The translations under genes were made by a program, and so were the position numbers. Below the pieces are notes generated by a model. The model was not told the DNA's origin and did not search any database. It saw nothing but the letters and a program-made list of their open reading frames with translations. Shown one piece after another: positions 35,283 to 43,894 of a stretch of DNA of 64,000 nt. This stretch comes from Chryseobacterium bernardetii (lineage in GTDB: Bacteria; Bacteroidota; Bacteroidia; Flavobacteriales; Weeksellaceae), in assembly GCF_003815975.1 (NCBI RefSeq), contig NZ_CP033932.1, positions 4,507,501 through 4,571,500 of the forward strand, written 5' to 3'. The number at the start of each line of letters is the position of its first letter. Positions within the stretch are counted from its first letter, which is position 1.

Positions 35283-37448
35283 TTATCCCTTATTAATTTC
35301 TACATCTGCCCCTGTAATATTGGTCGGCCCACTTGAATTGATCTTGGAAGATTTGCTATCAACAGCTAAGTCAGCATCGGTCTTGATATCCATGTTGCCA
35401 TTACTATGAATAGTAAATGTTCCTGCTGTCGCATCGAAACTGATGTTTCCATTGGTAACTGTTCCAGTAATCCCCTTTTTGTCGATGACAATTTTATTTC
35501 CGCCAACCTGAAAGGTTATACTTGTCTTGCCGTCAAGCGTAATATTACCTGCTGCGTCCATATTTAAGAGAGATTGTGGCGGTGCATTTTTTTTACCGCC
35601 GACATTAATGGAACTATTGCTACCAGCATTAACACTATGGGCTGTTTTTGCATTTGTTGTGGCATTTCCCGCTCCGTCGAAATGCATGTTTGCTCCGCCC
35701 TGATCCTGTAGGTTCATAGAACCTGCACCATTATGAAATTTTAATTCTGCTCCACTTCTACCACTGAAACTCATTACATTATTCCCTTCACCACCACCTG
35801 CGCCAACTTTTCCATGAAACATGCCTCCCATAACAAATGGCCGATCGGGATGCAGATGGACAAAATTTACAATAACCTGATCCCCCACTTCTGGCACAGA
35901 CATAAAGCCACGGTTTTTGCTGACCTTATCGCTACTACCCGCATCGGGAGACATTACACGGATAAATTCAGTTGAATCTTTTCCACGTTGCCAGTCCAGT
36001 TGCACCTGCACGCGCCCTTGATTGAGTGGATCTGTATTTGACATTACTTTCCCAAATTGTGGTTCCGCAGTGGGAACAACAAATTCCGGTCTTGGAATGA
36101 ATCCTGTATCGGATGCAATTGCCTGAAATGAACCATAGTAGTAACCACGAGCATCAACTTCGTGCGTCACTTCAATAAGCATCAGTTTTGTAAAGTATGA
36201 AGTTTCGCTACTATCAGCTTTTCTCATCTCGATATCCGCTATACAGCCAGGATGAAGAAACGGAACCGTCGTATTTCCTGAGGTGACAAAAACTTCCGAC
36301 GCTTTGCTCCCGGCAGTACCTTTCTGCGATGCGTCAATATCCATAAAGGTTGCAGCTTTTATAGGGGCAACACGTAAAGATGGTGTTTGAAAAGTCCGCT
36401 CAGAAATCTCATATGCTCTTTTGGCAATATCTGATTTATGGTCAATTTTGCTTTTTCCACCAGCGAACTTTTCATCTTTACTGCTGTTATAACCATAAAA
36501 TGTTGGATTTACGTGCTGGGCTTTCATTTTGATTTTCACATCAGTCAGATTGCTGCCATAAGTAAGTACAACAGGTTTTTCCTGCGGTGGTAACTGTCCA
36601 AAATGAAGGACTTCACCATCATAGAAAAATTGTTCACCATAAGCTTCTGCCATTCTAGCCAGATAGTTATAATGTGTCTCCTCGTACTGACAACTATAGG
36701 GTACATTTCCGTAGCGGGAATCAACCCTGAAATCAAATTTGTCGGCGCCTAAGCCTTCTTTGATGACTTCACTTGCTATACTATTTAGACTGATAGGTTT
36801 TGATCCGCCGAAACTTTGGATATGTGGCGCCGCATCCAATAATATTGTGGGGCTATAGCCTGTCATGACAAGATTGCCCAGACTTCCTTTTTCCTGACTA
36901 AAACCTACTTCTGTAATAACTCCTACAAAATTTCTTTCAGGGCTATTATCTACATCTTTGTATTTAAAGACAATTGTTATTCTTTTTCCTAGAAAATTTT
37001 GCGCCTCTTCCAGATTGTGATTTTCCACTGCTCCTAAGGTATCGTGAGCAAGTGTAAGCTCAAACTCATGGTGCTTCACAGCGCTTTGGGTAAGTTTAAA
37101 GTGCTTAAAATATTTGATTTCTTTTCCATCGACAAAAATATCGAGCTTCACTACCCTATTGATACCTGCAATTGCATTTTCAGGAATCCCTGCTGCATTA
37201 AATATTTTGGAAGTAGGCTGTTTTGCCCAAACTTTTTCCTTGAGAGTGGTGGGGACATTTGGTAATAATGGCTGATTCAGAAACTGCCGCCCCGTGTCGG
37301 TTATATTTTTTGCTTGTTTAAGATACTCTTTTTGTGGACCCGGAATTTTAGTAACGTCATCTAAATTGACGTCACTTAACGAATCCAAAACGTTTTTCTT
37401 GGATGAATCTATTCCTTTACTGGAGAGATTATCTTCTTGTTGAAACAT
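35283..37448 (-). CDS. vgrG: Type VI secretion system tip protein VgrG
   Basis: 721 residues. After a Lys/Ser-rich leader (1-95) the gp27-like base reads LDIFVDGKEIKYFKHFKLTQ, then RITIVFKYKD, SCQYEETHYNYLARMAEAYG and FFYDGEVLHFG; the gp5-like OB region has RVQVQLDW; the C-terminal third is a Gly/Asn/Ala-rich spike with repeated beta strands (NITLDGKTSITFQVGG). No enzymatic extension is present, so the toxin is supplied by the PAAR-like gene. It heads the operon; the sheath and baseplate genes are not in the window. Confidence 0.92.
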   Translation of the reverse strand: MFQQEDNLSSKGIDSSKKNVLDSLSDVNLDDVTKIPGPQKEYLKQAKNITDTGRQFLNQPLLPNVPTTLKEKVWAKQPTSKIFNAAGIPENAIAGINRVVKLDIFVDGKEIKYFKHFKLTQSAVKHHEFELTLAHDTLGAVENHNLEEAQNFLGKRITIVFKYKDVDNSPERNFVGVITEVGFSQEKGSLGNLVMTGYSPTILLDAAPHIQSFGGSKPISLNSIASEVIKEGLGADKFDFRVDSRYGNVPYSCQYEETHYNYLARMAEAYGEQFFYDGEVLHFGQLPPQEKPVVLTYGSNLTDVKIKMKAQHVNPTFYGYNSSKDEKFAGGKSKIDHKSDIAKRAYEISERTFQTPSLRVAPIKAATFMDIDASQKGTAGSKASEVFVTSGNTTVPFLHPGCIADIEMRKADSSETSYFTKLMLIEVTHEVDARGYYYGSFQAIASDTGFIPRPEFVVPTAEPQFGKVMSNTDPLNQGRVQVQLDWQRGKDSTEFIRVMSPDAGSSDKVSKNRGFMSVPEVGDQVIVNFVHLHPDRPFVMGGMFHGKVGAGGGEGNNVMSFSGRSGAELKFHNGAGSMNLQDQGGANMHFDGAGNATTNAKTAHSVNAGSNSSINVGGKKNAPPQSLLNMDAAGNITLDGKTSITFQVGGNKIVIDKKGITGTVTNGNISFDATAGTFTIHSNGNMDIKTDADLAVDSKSSKINSSGPTNITGADVEINKG

Positions 37449-37490
37449 GATAACATAATTTTTTTCGGTTGTGTTATTTAAAAAGGTTTA

Positions 37491-37522
37491 TCACCGAGCG
37501 GTGAATTCAATTACCAAAGCTA
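37491..37522 (-). promoter_or_regulatory. Candidate promoter and operator of the VgrG operon
   Basis: TAGCTTTG on the minus strand (37515-37522) fits the TAnnTTTG -7 box. Downstream of it lies the palindrome TCACCG-AG-CGGTGA (37491-37504), 43 bp before the VgrG ATG. No well-placed -33 element was found. The remaining 37523-37891 shows nothing else. Confidence 0.35.
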
Positions 37523-37891
37523 CAAATTAATAAGCATGTAGTACTTTCACAAGGCTATCATAATAGAGATCTGATAATGGTACGAAAAGAAATTCCGTGG
37601 GTCGAAATTACTCTTTAAGTATTAAGATACGCGAACTATTGTTGGGTTGTATTCATTCTTTTTCATAAGCATTTTAATGATTTTGGTTTTGCAATATAAT
37701 ACCTTACAACTTCACGGCAAAATGATTTTGACATTATTTTAAAAATTGTCGTAATTCTACTAATCAGAGTTTTACATGTAAATTTTATGAAATAATGAAC
37801 TTCAATCCGAGAAAAAGAATGCAAAAAAAATATTTAAATTACCCCACCATACTTATTTCACTATTTCTTCAGTTGTAAACCGCAGACGGAT

Positions 37892-39634
37892 TTATTGGGA
37901 AACTGCTTCAATGGCAAGATTCTGATCCAGATCTAAATCATATTTACGTCTTTTTATGAAATCTGCTGGTCCTATTCCATTGATTTCTTTGAAAAGTTTC
38001 GAAAAATGATTTCTTGAGCCCATGCCACATTCTTCCGCAAGTGTTTCGATCTTATATTTTCGGTATTCCGGGTCATTATAGAGTTTATCAGTTATATATT
38101 TGATCCTTAAATCTATGAGGTATTTAGTGAAATTCATGCCTTTGTATTCGTTCACGATCTGTGACAGATAGAAATGATTAGTATCAAATTTATCCGCCAA
38201 TTTATGCTGTGTAATCCCATTCTCCCTAAACCCTCCCTTATCCTCAAAGTCCTGTAATTTATGCAGTATTTCTTCTATAACTTTTGGGTCAATTTCAAGT
38301 TTATTGCCATCTTGCTTTTCTTCTATTTTAATTGCCATATTAGCGCTATCTCTAGCTTTGATCTTTTGCTCCAGAATGTCATATTTCTTTCGGATTCTTT
38401 TTTCTCTTCGTTTATAAAACAGCATGGTAGCAGCTAAAGTGACTGCGACTGTTCCTAATCCCCATTGGGCCACTCTGTCTCTTATGGATTTATCTTCAAG
38501 TCGCTTCTTATCTTCTTTCAGTAAACGTGTATCATACTCCTTGCTTATCTTTTTGGACAGATAATTGAAATCTCTGAATAAGACGCTATCTACTTTTAAA
38601 AGCTGATTGGTATAATATAATTGCTTCTCTATGCCATTATTTGCTTTGTAATGATCAATCAAAAGTTCATAGGTATCCCGAACTTCGGGAACAATGAAAC
38701 CATGCTTCTGAAAAATGGAATCGACTTTTTCAAAGTTTCTTAAAGCATGGGGTTCATCCCCCAATTCAAGATAGGATTTCCCCAAATATGAATAGTTTAC
38801 AGCTAACCATGAAAAATCATTAATTTTCGAAAGTGCTACTGATGAAGCGATAAGTGAGGCGATAGCAGTTGAAAATTCCTTCTTCCGAAACTCGGAAATT
38901 CCTTTCTCTTTTATAAAATATCCCGATTCCTGCCTATGTTCGCGGGTAGAACCGATTTCTGTAAGTCCAATGCTAACAATAGAATCGGCTAGTGAAAATT
39001 TTCCCATATTTCGATAACAAATAGCCATCTGATGAAGACTATTATAGTTACCTCTCCTAGAATCGTATAGAATATTAGGATCTTGCTGTTTCTTTAGCTC
39101 TGACGCAAAATGGTTCCGTGTCTTTATAAAAATGGGCAATGCCTCATCGTAGTGGCCTATATAGCTTTTGACAACTCCGATCAGATAATTTAGCCGGTTC
39201 TGATAATAGGGATCTGTATCTTTTGGAGCATACTGAACTGCTATAAGAAACTCATTTAATGCCAATTGGTATTTTTTAAAATGGAAATAGTAAACAACTC
39301 CCTTTTCGAGGTATGCAGAACTTACTAACGCCTGTTTGTGGGATAATTTGGCGGCAATGATTGTACTGTCTGCAAATTTAAGTTTTTCAGTACGATCAGC
39401 AGAGAATTCGACACCGTCTGCATATCCCTGATACAATTTATCATAATCCTTATCCTTTTTTGCTTCAGCAATGTACTTACGTATGAATGGAAGTGCCCTG
39501 AAATCATTCTCTGAGAACACTTCATAATTTTTCCTTATATAATAATACTTACTGTACTCCTCTTGCTGGGCACAGAGAAATTCACAGTGCAACAAACATA
39601 AAACAATTATGATATGAAAAGAGGAGAATTTCAT
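37892..39634 (-). CDS. TPR/membrane-anchored AraC-type regulator
   Basis: 580 residues: signal peptide 1-22 (MKFSSFHIIIVLCLLHCEFL), six or so TPR-like helical pairs at about 90-330, a membrane helix at 388-407 (GTVAVTLAATMLFY), a short coiled linker, and an AraC-family HTH pair at about 470-575 (LADKFDTNHFYLSQIVNEYK and ECGMGSRNHFSKLFKEING). This fits Bacteroidota regulators whose periplasmic TPR part senses a signal. It is divergent from the small lipoprotein gene at 39885 and may control that cluster. Confidence 0.85.
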   Translation of the reverse strand: MKFSSFHIIIVLCLLHCEFLCAQQEEYSKYYYIRKNYEVFSENDFRALPFIRKYIAEAKKDKDYDKLYQGYADGVEFSADRTEKLKFADSTIIAAKLSHKQALVSSAYLEKGVVYYFHFKKYQLALNEFLIAVQYAPKDTDPYYQNRLNYLIGVVKSYIGHYDEALPIFIKTRNHFASELKKQQDPNILYDSRRGNYNSLHQMAICYRNMGKFSLADSIVSIGLTEIGSTREHRQESGYFIKEKGISEFRKKEFSTAIASLIASSVALSKINDFSWLAVNYSYLGKSYLELGDEPHALRNFEKVDSIFQKHGFIVPEVRDTYELLIDHYKANNGIEKQLYYTNQLLKVDSVLFRDFNYLSKKISKEYDTRLLKEDKKRLEDKSIRDRVAQWGLGTVAVTLAATMLFYKRREKRIRKKYDILEQKIKARDSANMAIKIEEKQDGNKLEIDPKVIEEILHKLQDFEDKGGFRENGITQHKLADKFDTNHFYLSQIVNEYKGMNFTKYLIDLRIKYITDKLYNDPEYRKYKIETLAEECGMGSRNHFSKLFKEINGIGPADFIKRRKYDLDLDQNLAIEAVSQ

Positions 39635-39884
39635 AGGTCAAGTTTATATAAAATTAGTAAAAATCGCCAAACCATTATTTATCAAAAACAAAAAACTGCA
39701 ACATACCATAAAAACATTTTAAAACCCTGATTATCAAATTTATAACAATGCTCAATTTGAACAATTTGCGCATTCAAATTGTTCAACGGGCGCACTAAAC
39801 AGTTTTTCCGTCTTCCAATGCCCTCTACCTTCGCTCTTGAATTCGAAATAACCGGCCGGGATAATTCTTAAAATTTTTAACAAA

Positions 39885-40124
39885 ATGAAAACTATTATCT
39901 CAACAATATTAATCATCGCAGGAGCGGTCATTTTACACTCCTGTCGAGAATCCGAAATAGAGGAACCGTTAGAACTGGGAAAACTGAATATTGTCAACTC
40001 AAAAACGGAAATGTCAAAAAATAGCGATACAATTCAAGCAGGAGTCGTTTCCAACGACGACACTGATGAAACGATCAAAGACCCACCGATCAGACATGGT
40101 GGCCAATGGAAAACCTCGAAATAA
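39885..40124 (+). CDS. Small secreted lipoprotein
   Basis: 79 residues. A hydrophobic leader (MKTIISTILIIAGAVILHSC) ends in a lipobox-like Cys20, followed by an acidic tail with many Glu/Asp. After processing about 60 residues remain. First of three small plus-strand genes beside a divergent TPR/AraC regulator. Function unknown. Confidence 0.55.
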   Translation: MKTIISTILIIAGAVILHSCRESEIEEPLELGKLNIVNSKTEMSKNSDTIQAGVVSNDDTDETIKDPPIRHGGQWKTSK

Positions 40125-40184
40125 TACTCGATTTAAACTGTGTGTGAAATAACTTTTCAACGTAAATCACAAAATACTCAAACC

Positions 40185-40589
40185 ATGCGAACGAAAAACT
40201 TGATAGCCGAAACAATTATATTCTTACTCCTACTCATGTGGGCATATACATTTGTCAGTAAGGTCCTTGATTTTGACACTTTCAGAAGGCAGATCAATGG
40301 TGCATATCTATTATCGTCTTTTGCATTACCGCTGCCTTACTTTTTACAACTACTGCATTTGTCACTTGTGATACTGCTGCTGAAGAAGTCGTGGAGGAAA
40401 ATAGGACTTATAACCTCGCTATCTGTCCTGCTGTTATATACAGGATATCTCATCTACATCTTAAAGTTTGCGCCAAGCATACCATGTTCATGTATTTCGC
40501 TTTATAGGGGGTTGAACTGGAATGATCAACTGTGGATTAATCTTGCGGTGCTGACGCTAAATATCATTGGTCTGATCATGTTTTCGTAG
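40185..40589 (+). CDS. MauE/DoxX-like small membrane protein
   Basis: 134 residues from MRTKNLIAETIIFL, preferred over the ATG at 40140. Four hydrophobic helices, with FVSKVLDFDTFRRQI near the first and a Cys-x-Cys (IPCSCISLYRGL) between the third and fourth, resembling MauE/DoxX-type redox membrane proteins. It may handle disulphides for the small secreted proteins on either side. Inference from family and Cys pair. Confidence 0.65.
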   Translation: MRTKNLIAETIIFLLLLMWAYTFVSKVLDFDTFRRQINGAYLLSSFALPLPYFLQLLHLSLVILLLKKSWRKIGLITSLSVLLLYTGYLIYILKFAPSIPCSCISLYRGLNWNDQLWINLAVLTLNIIGLIMFS

Positions 40590-40733
40590 AAAAGCCCACC
40601 ACACAGTAGTCATGTTCAGACCACGTACTAAATTTAAAACTAATAACCAAAACAGGGGAAGCCGAAAACCTGAAACCCAGAGTAGGCAAAAAACTAAAGT
40701 TTAGCTTTTTGATTTATAAAAGCACCAAACATC

Positions 40734-40994
40734 ATGAAATCACTTAGAATTACCTTAGGAGTTGCAGCAATTGCACTAGGTACGTTTACAGCATTTTCAT
40801 TTGCTCCGGCAAACACAGTGAACGAAGACGAAACAGGAATTTTTTACGTAAATCCAGATGGATCTATGGGTGATGCCTATAATCCGCAACTACATCCATG
40901 CGATCCAGGTCCACAAACTTGCGCACGAGAATATGATTTGGAAACTGAGTTACCTACTGGACAAAATGTAATACAAGGAGTTAAGAGACAATAA
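40734..40994 (+). CDS. Small secreted Cys-pair protein (DUF6520-like)
   Basis: 86 residues. Signal peptide 1-26 (ITLGVAAIALGTFTAFSFA), then an acidic mature part with two cysteines in LHPCDPGPQTCAREY, a layout shared with the DUF6520-like peptides of Sphingobacteriaceae. Exported; role unknown. It sits 144 bp after the MauE-like gene and ends at a strong terminator facing the thioredoxin gene. Confidence 0.6.
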   Translation: MKSLRITLGVAAIALGTFTAFSFAPANTVNEDETGIFYVNPDGSMGDAYNPQLHPCDPGPQTCAREYDLETELPTGQNVIQGVKRQ

Positions 40995-41013
40995 TGATAA
41001 TTCCTTTGTATAA

Positions 41014-41044
41014 AAAAGGAAGCTTGCTTCGCACGCTTCCTTTT
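41014..41044. terminator. Bidirectional terminator between convergent genes
   Basis: AAAAGGAAGC (41014-41023) pairs with GCTTCCTTTT (41035-41044), with A and T runs outside, serving the small secreted gene and, on the other strand, the thioredoxin gene. Confidence 0.85.
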
Positions 41045-41050
41045 AAATTT

Positions 41051-42496
41051 CTACTTTAAGCACTTCTTTATGTACTCCTTGAAACCATCTGGGTCTTTTC
41101 CTGGATGAGGAGGAATCCCAACTATCCTACCTTGTTTATCCAAAACGATTAATGTGGGATATGCACCAACTTTTGCGAATTTTATAATAGGATGATCATA
41201 TCTCCTACCCTCTGTGTAAAGCTGTAATGCACTTTTTATGGAAAAAATGCCTATTCCACGTTTCCAAACGGGTATTTTTTGATCCACACTAATTGAGACA
41301 AACTGAATTTTTTCATGCTTTAAAGAAGGTTCAATCTTTTTAAGTTCAGAAACCATCGTTTTACAGGCTCCGCAACCAGTAAACCAAAAGTCCAAAATAA
41401 CGACTTTTCCTTTTAACTCTTTTAAACTATGATACACACCATTTGTATCTGGCAAGTTAAAATTATAAAAAGGCTTTCCATGTTGTAGCACATCTTCTAG
41501 TGTCTTATATTCATTGAGAACATTCTGAAAATGCGGATTATTTTTATTTACATTTGCTACATAAAATTTATAAATGTCTTTAGATTTCTGTCCGTACCAG
41601 TTCTCACGAAAGGTGCTAATCGCATTATCGGAAAGGAGATAGTCATTTACGTAGGATATATTTCCAAATTCTTTTTTAACCAAGGAGGCATATTCCAAAG
41701 GGTAGTTGTACCTAAATAAATCATATCTTGGACCCAATTGGTGCATATTAGATAAAGAAATATATGCAGGAAGCACGTGAAGCCCACCAAAATAATCTAG
41801 TGTTAAGCTATCAAGAAGTGGTGTGATTCTTTTCTTTTGTTTGATAAACTGATTAAATAATGTCGCAACAGAATCGTTATATTGTTGTATTGACTGCGAC
41901 ATTATTGCATCCAAAGTTTGATTAACCAGTTGAGCTTTTGCTAACCTAAAATCTCTGGTATTCTTTTTAGGATGTCTATTAAAAATTGAATCAATAATAT
42001 CAAGTGATCTATCCACTTCCAGATATCTTTCTGTAATATTTTGTTTATGGTAAGGTTTTTTAGAAAATTTACTTGAAAACATTATTTTTGTAACTTCTTT
42101 TGTCATGAGTAATTTTTCCGCACCCTTACCGGTTATTTCCATATTATTTAATCCCGATTTATTATCCCGAAGGGTCAAGTTTAGACTGTCCCCAGGATTG
42201 ACAATAATATTGAAAGTTCCTGGGACAAATAAAAGACCTCCGACCATATTTGAATAAATGCATACTGTTGTAGTTTCTTTCAGTGGAAAATCAAAATGGA
42301 AATTGCCGTCTTTTCTTTCCAAGACATACTCCTGTGCACTATATAAGGCAAATTTGCCATCAAAGATTGGAAACGATAATCGAATAACAGAATCTTTAAA
42401 ATTTTCAAACTTTATATTTAGAACGGTTCTTTTTTGAGCAATGGAAAACTGTACCATAAGTAAATACAGCATAGTACTAAATAATATTTTTTTCAT
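41051..42496 (-). CDS. TlpA-like thioredoxin/redoxin protein of the SusCD operon
   Basis: 481 residues with a signal peptide (1-20). The N-terminal 330 residues are a beta-rich region and a helical linker; the C-terminal 140 are an AhpC/TSA-TlpA fold with WFTGCGACK (Cys375, Cys378) and the cis-Pro segment GAYPTLIVL. It is a periplasmic thiol-disulphide exchanger. It lies 26 bp after SusD, and this SusC-SusD-TlpA order is common in Sphingobacteriaceae. Substrate unknown. Confidence 0.85.
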   Translation of the reverse strand: MKKILFSTMLYLLMVQFSIAQKRTVLNIKFENFKDSVIRLSFPIFDGKFALYSAQEYVLERKDGNFHFDFPLKETTTVCIYSNMVGGLLFVPGTFNIIVNPGDSLNLTLRDNKSGLNNMEITGKGAEKLLMTKEVTKIMFSSKFSKKPYHKQNITERYLEVDRSLDIIDSIFNRHPKKNTRDFRLAKAQLVNQTLDAIMSQSIQQYNDSVATLFNQFIKQKKRITPLLDSLTLDYFGGLHVLPAYISLSNMHQLGPRYDLFRYNYPLEYASLVKKEFGNISYVNDYLLSDNAISTFRENWYGQKSKDIYKFYVANVNKNNPHFQNVLNEYKTLEDVLQHGKPFYNFNLPDTNGVYHSLKELKGKVVILDFWFTGCGACKTMVSELKKIEPSLKHEKIQFVSISVDQKIPVWKRGIGIFSIKSALQLYTEGRRYDHPIIKFAKVGAYPTLIVLDKQGRIVGIPPHPGKDPDGFKEYIKKCLK

Positions 42497-42522
42497 GATA
42501 TGTATTAAGTTATGTTGACATA

Positions 42523-43884
42523 TTAGTTCTTTTCTATGCCGTTATAATCGATAATATATTGGGGAATTGGAAATAGGTAACGTTTGTCATTGGGTGGGAG
42601 CGTATATACTTTATTACCAACAATTCTTGTCAATGTTTTCGCATAACGAGGATCTTTATTTAAACGTTTAAGATCTTGAAATCGAAGTCCTCTTTTCAAT
42701 AATTCTTTTCTTCTTTCTTTCAATATTAAATCAAGCGCATCTAAATCTGAACTGGCCGACAACGGCAAGAATTTGCCTTTTATATATCTTTTAATAAGCA
42801 AAGTATTGAGCATTTCCATCGCTTTCACTTTATCTCCTAATCTGGCTGCACATTCTGCTCCAATGAGAAAAACTTCATCAGTCGCAGTACCCGATAGATT
42901 ATTACCAATGGGAGCACCACGCCAAACGTTCTTCCCGTTTTGCTTTCTAAAATATAATAGTTTTCTAAGATCATTATTATCATAAAGATCATACAATTCG
43001 TCTGGTATTGAGGAATAGCTATTTCCTGAAGTACCATACCCTGTTGTCATTTCAATCATAATATGCACTTCTTTACTCTTTGACAGAATGGGGTAAGATT
43101 CTGAAGGATCAAATGTATTGTAATCATCAAGATAAGAATTTAGGTTTAGTGAATTCTGAGATGCATCAAATGCTTTTTTGTAATCATTCATATATAGATA
43201 TGTCCTTGCAAGTAATGCATATGCTCCTGAATTTGTTATGTGAGTCGATGAAATCGCGTTTTGAGGTAATAATGTTGCAGCCAAACTTAGATCTTCCGCG
43301 ATCCGCTGATAAGTTTGCTTTAAACTGCTCCTAAAAATTGGTTCATTGATATCATCATTTATTTTTAAAGGAATGCCAAGATCCGTATCAGCAGTATTGG
43401 CGTCATAATATTTACAAAAAGTCATTGCTAGGTTTAAAAATGCTTTTGATCTGTAATACAATGCAGAGCCTTTAATTCGGTCATATAACTCAATATTGCT
43501 TGATGTTCGCTTAATCTTTTCAAGTGCTTTTAATGTTACATTACAAGCTTGGATCTGGACATAAGGTAGCTCCCACTCTTCCTGGGTAGTACCATAACCT
43601 AATTTAGGAAACACATCTACTGTCCATGTTAGCAATTTACGTTCAAAATCTATCCACAACGAATTGTATTGTTCAAGAGTTACATCAAAATCGTCACAAG
43701 ATACTTCCATTGCACCTCGGCCGTCGTAAAGAAATTGACTCGAATTCATAAGTAGACTCAAATCATTAAGTGTCGTAGGTATAATAAGTTTTATGTCTTG
43801 CTTTTCCTCAAGCCACTCTTTCGAACAAGAAAGCAGAAGAAATAGCAGAGTTAATGGCAACAATAGTTTTATTTTCTTTTTCAT
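42523..43884 (-). CDS. RagB/SusD-family outer-membrane lipoprotein
   Basis: 453 residues from MKKKIKLLLPLTLLFLLLSC, with the lipobox Cys20; a longer start at 43923 would overlap SusC and hide the signal peptide. Helical SusD/RagB signatures follow: YYRSKAFLNLAMTFCKYYD, then LLARTYLYMNDYKKAFDAS and DLILKERRKELLKRGLRFQD. SusD binds the ligand at the surface and hands it to the SusC channel. It starts 10 bp after SusC. Confidence 0.93.
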   Translation of the reverse strand: MKKKIKLLLPLTLLFLLLSCSKEWLEEKQDIKLIIPTTLNDLSLLMNSSQFLYDGRGAMEVSCDDFDVTLEQYNSLWIDFERKLLTWTVDVFPKLGYGTTQEEWELPYVQIQACNVTLKALEKIKRTSSNIELYDRIKGSALYYRSKAFLNLAMTFCKYYDANTADTDLGIPLKINDDINEPIFRSSLKQTYQRIAEDLSLAATLLPQNAISSTHITNSGAYALLARTYLYMNDYKKAFDASQNSLNLNSYLDDYNTFDPSESYPILSKSKEVHIMIEMTTGYGTSGNSYSSIPDELYDLYDNNDLRKLLYFRKQNGKNVWRGAPIGNNLSGTATDEVFLIGAECAARLGDKVKAMEMLNTLLIKRYIKGKFLPLSASSDLDALDLILKERRKELLKRGLRFQDLKRLNKDPRYAKTLTRIVGNKVYTLPPNDKRYLFPIPQYIIDYNGIEKN

Positions 43885-43894
43885 AGCAGTCTGA

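Noticed and set aside
39752..39997. 81-residue minus-strand frame over the small lipoprotein gene
   Set aside because: Overlaps a plus-strand ORF with a clear signal peptide and lipobox; no start signal of its own.
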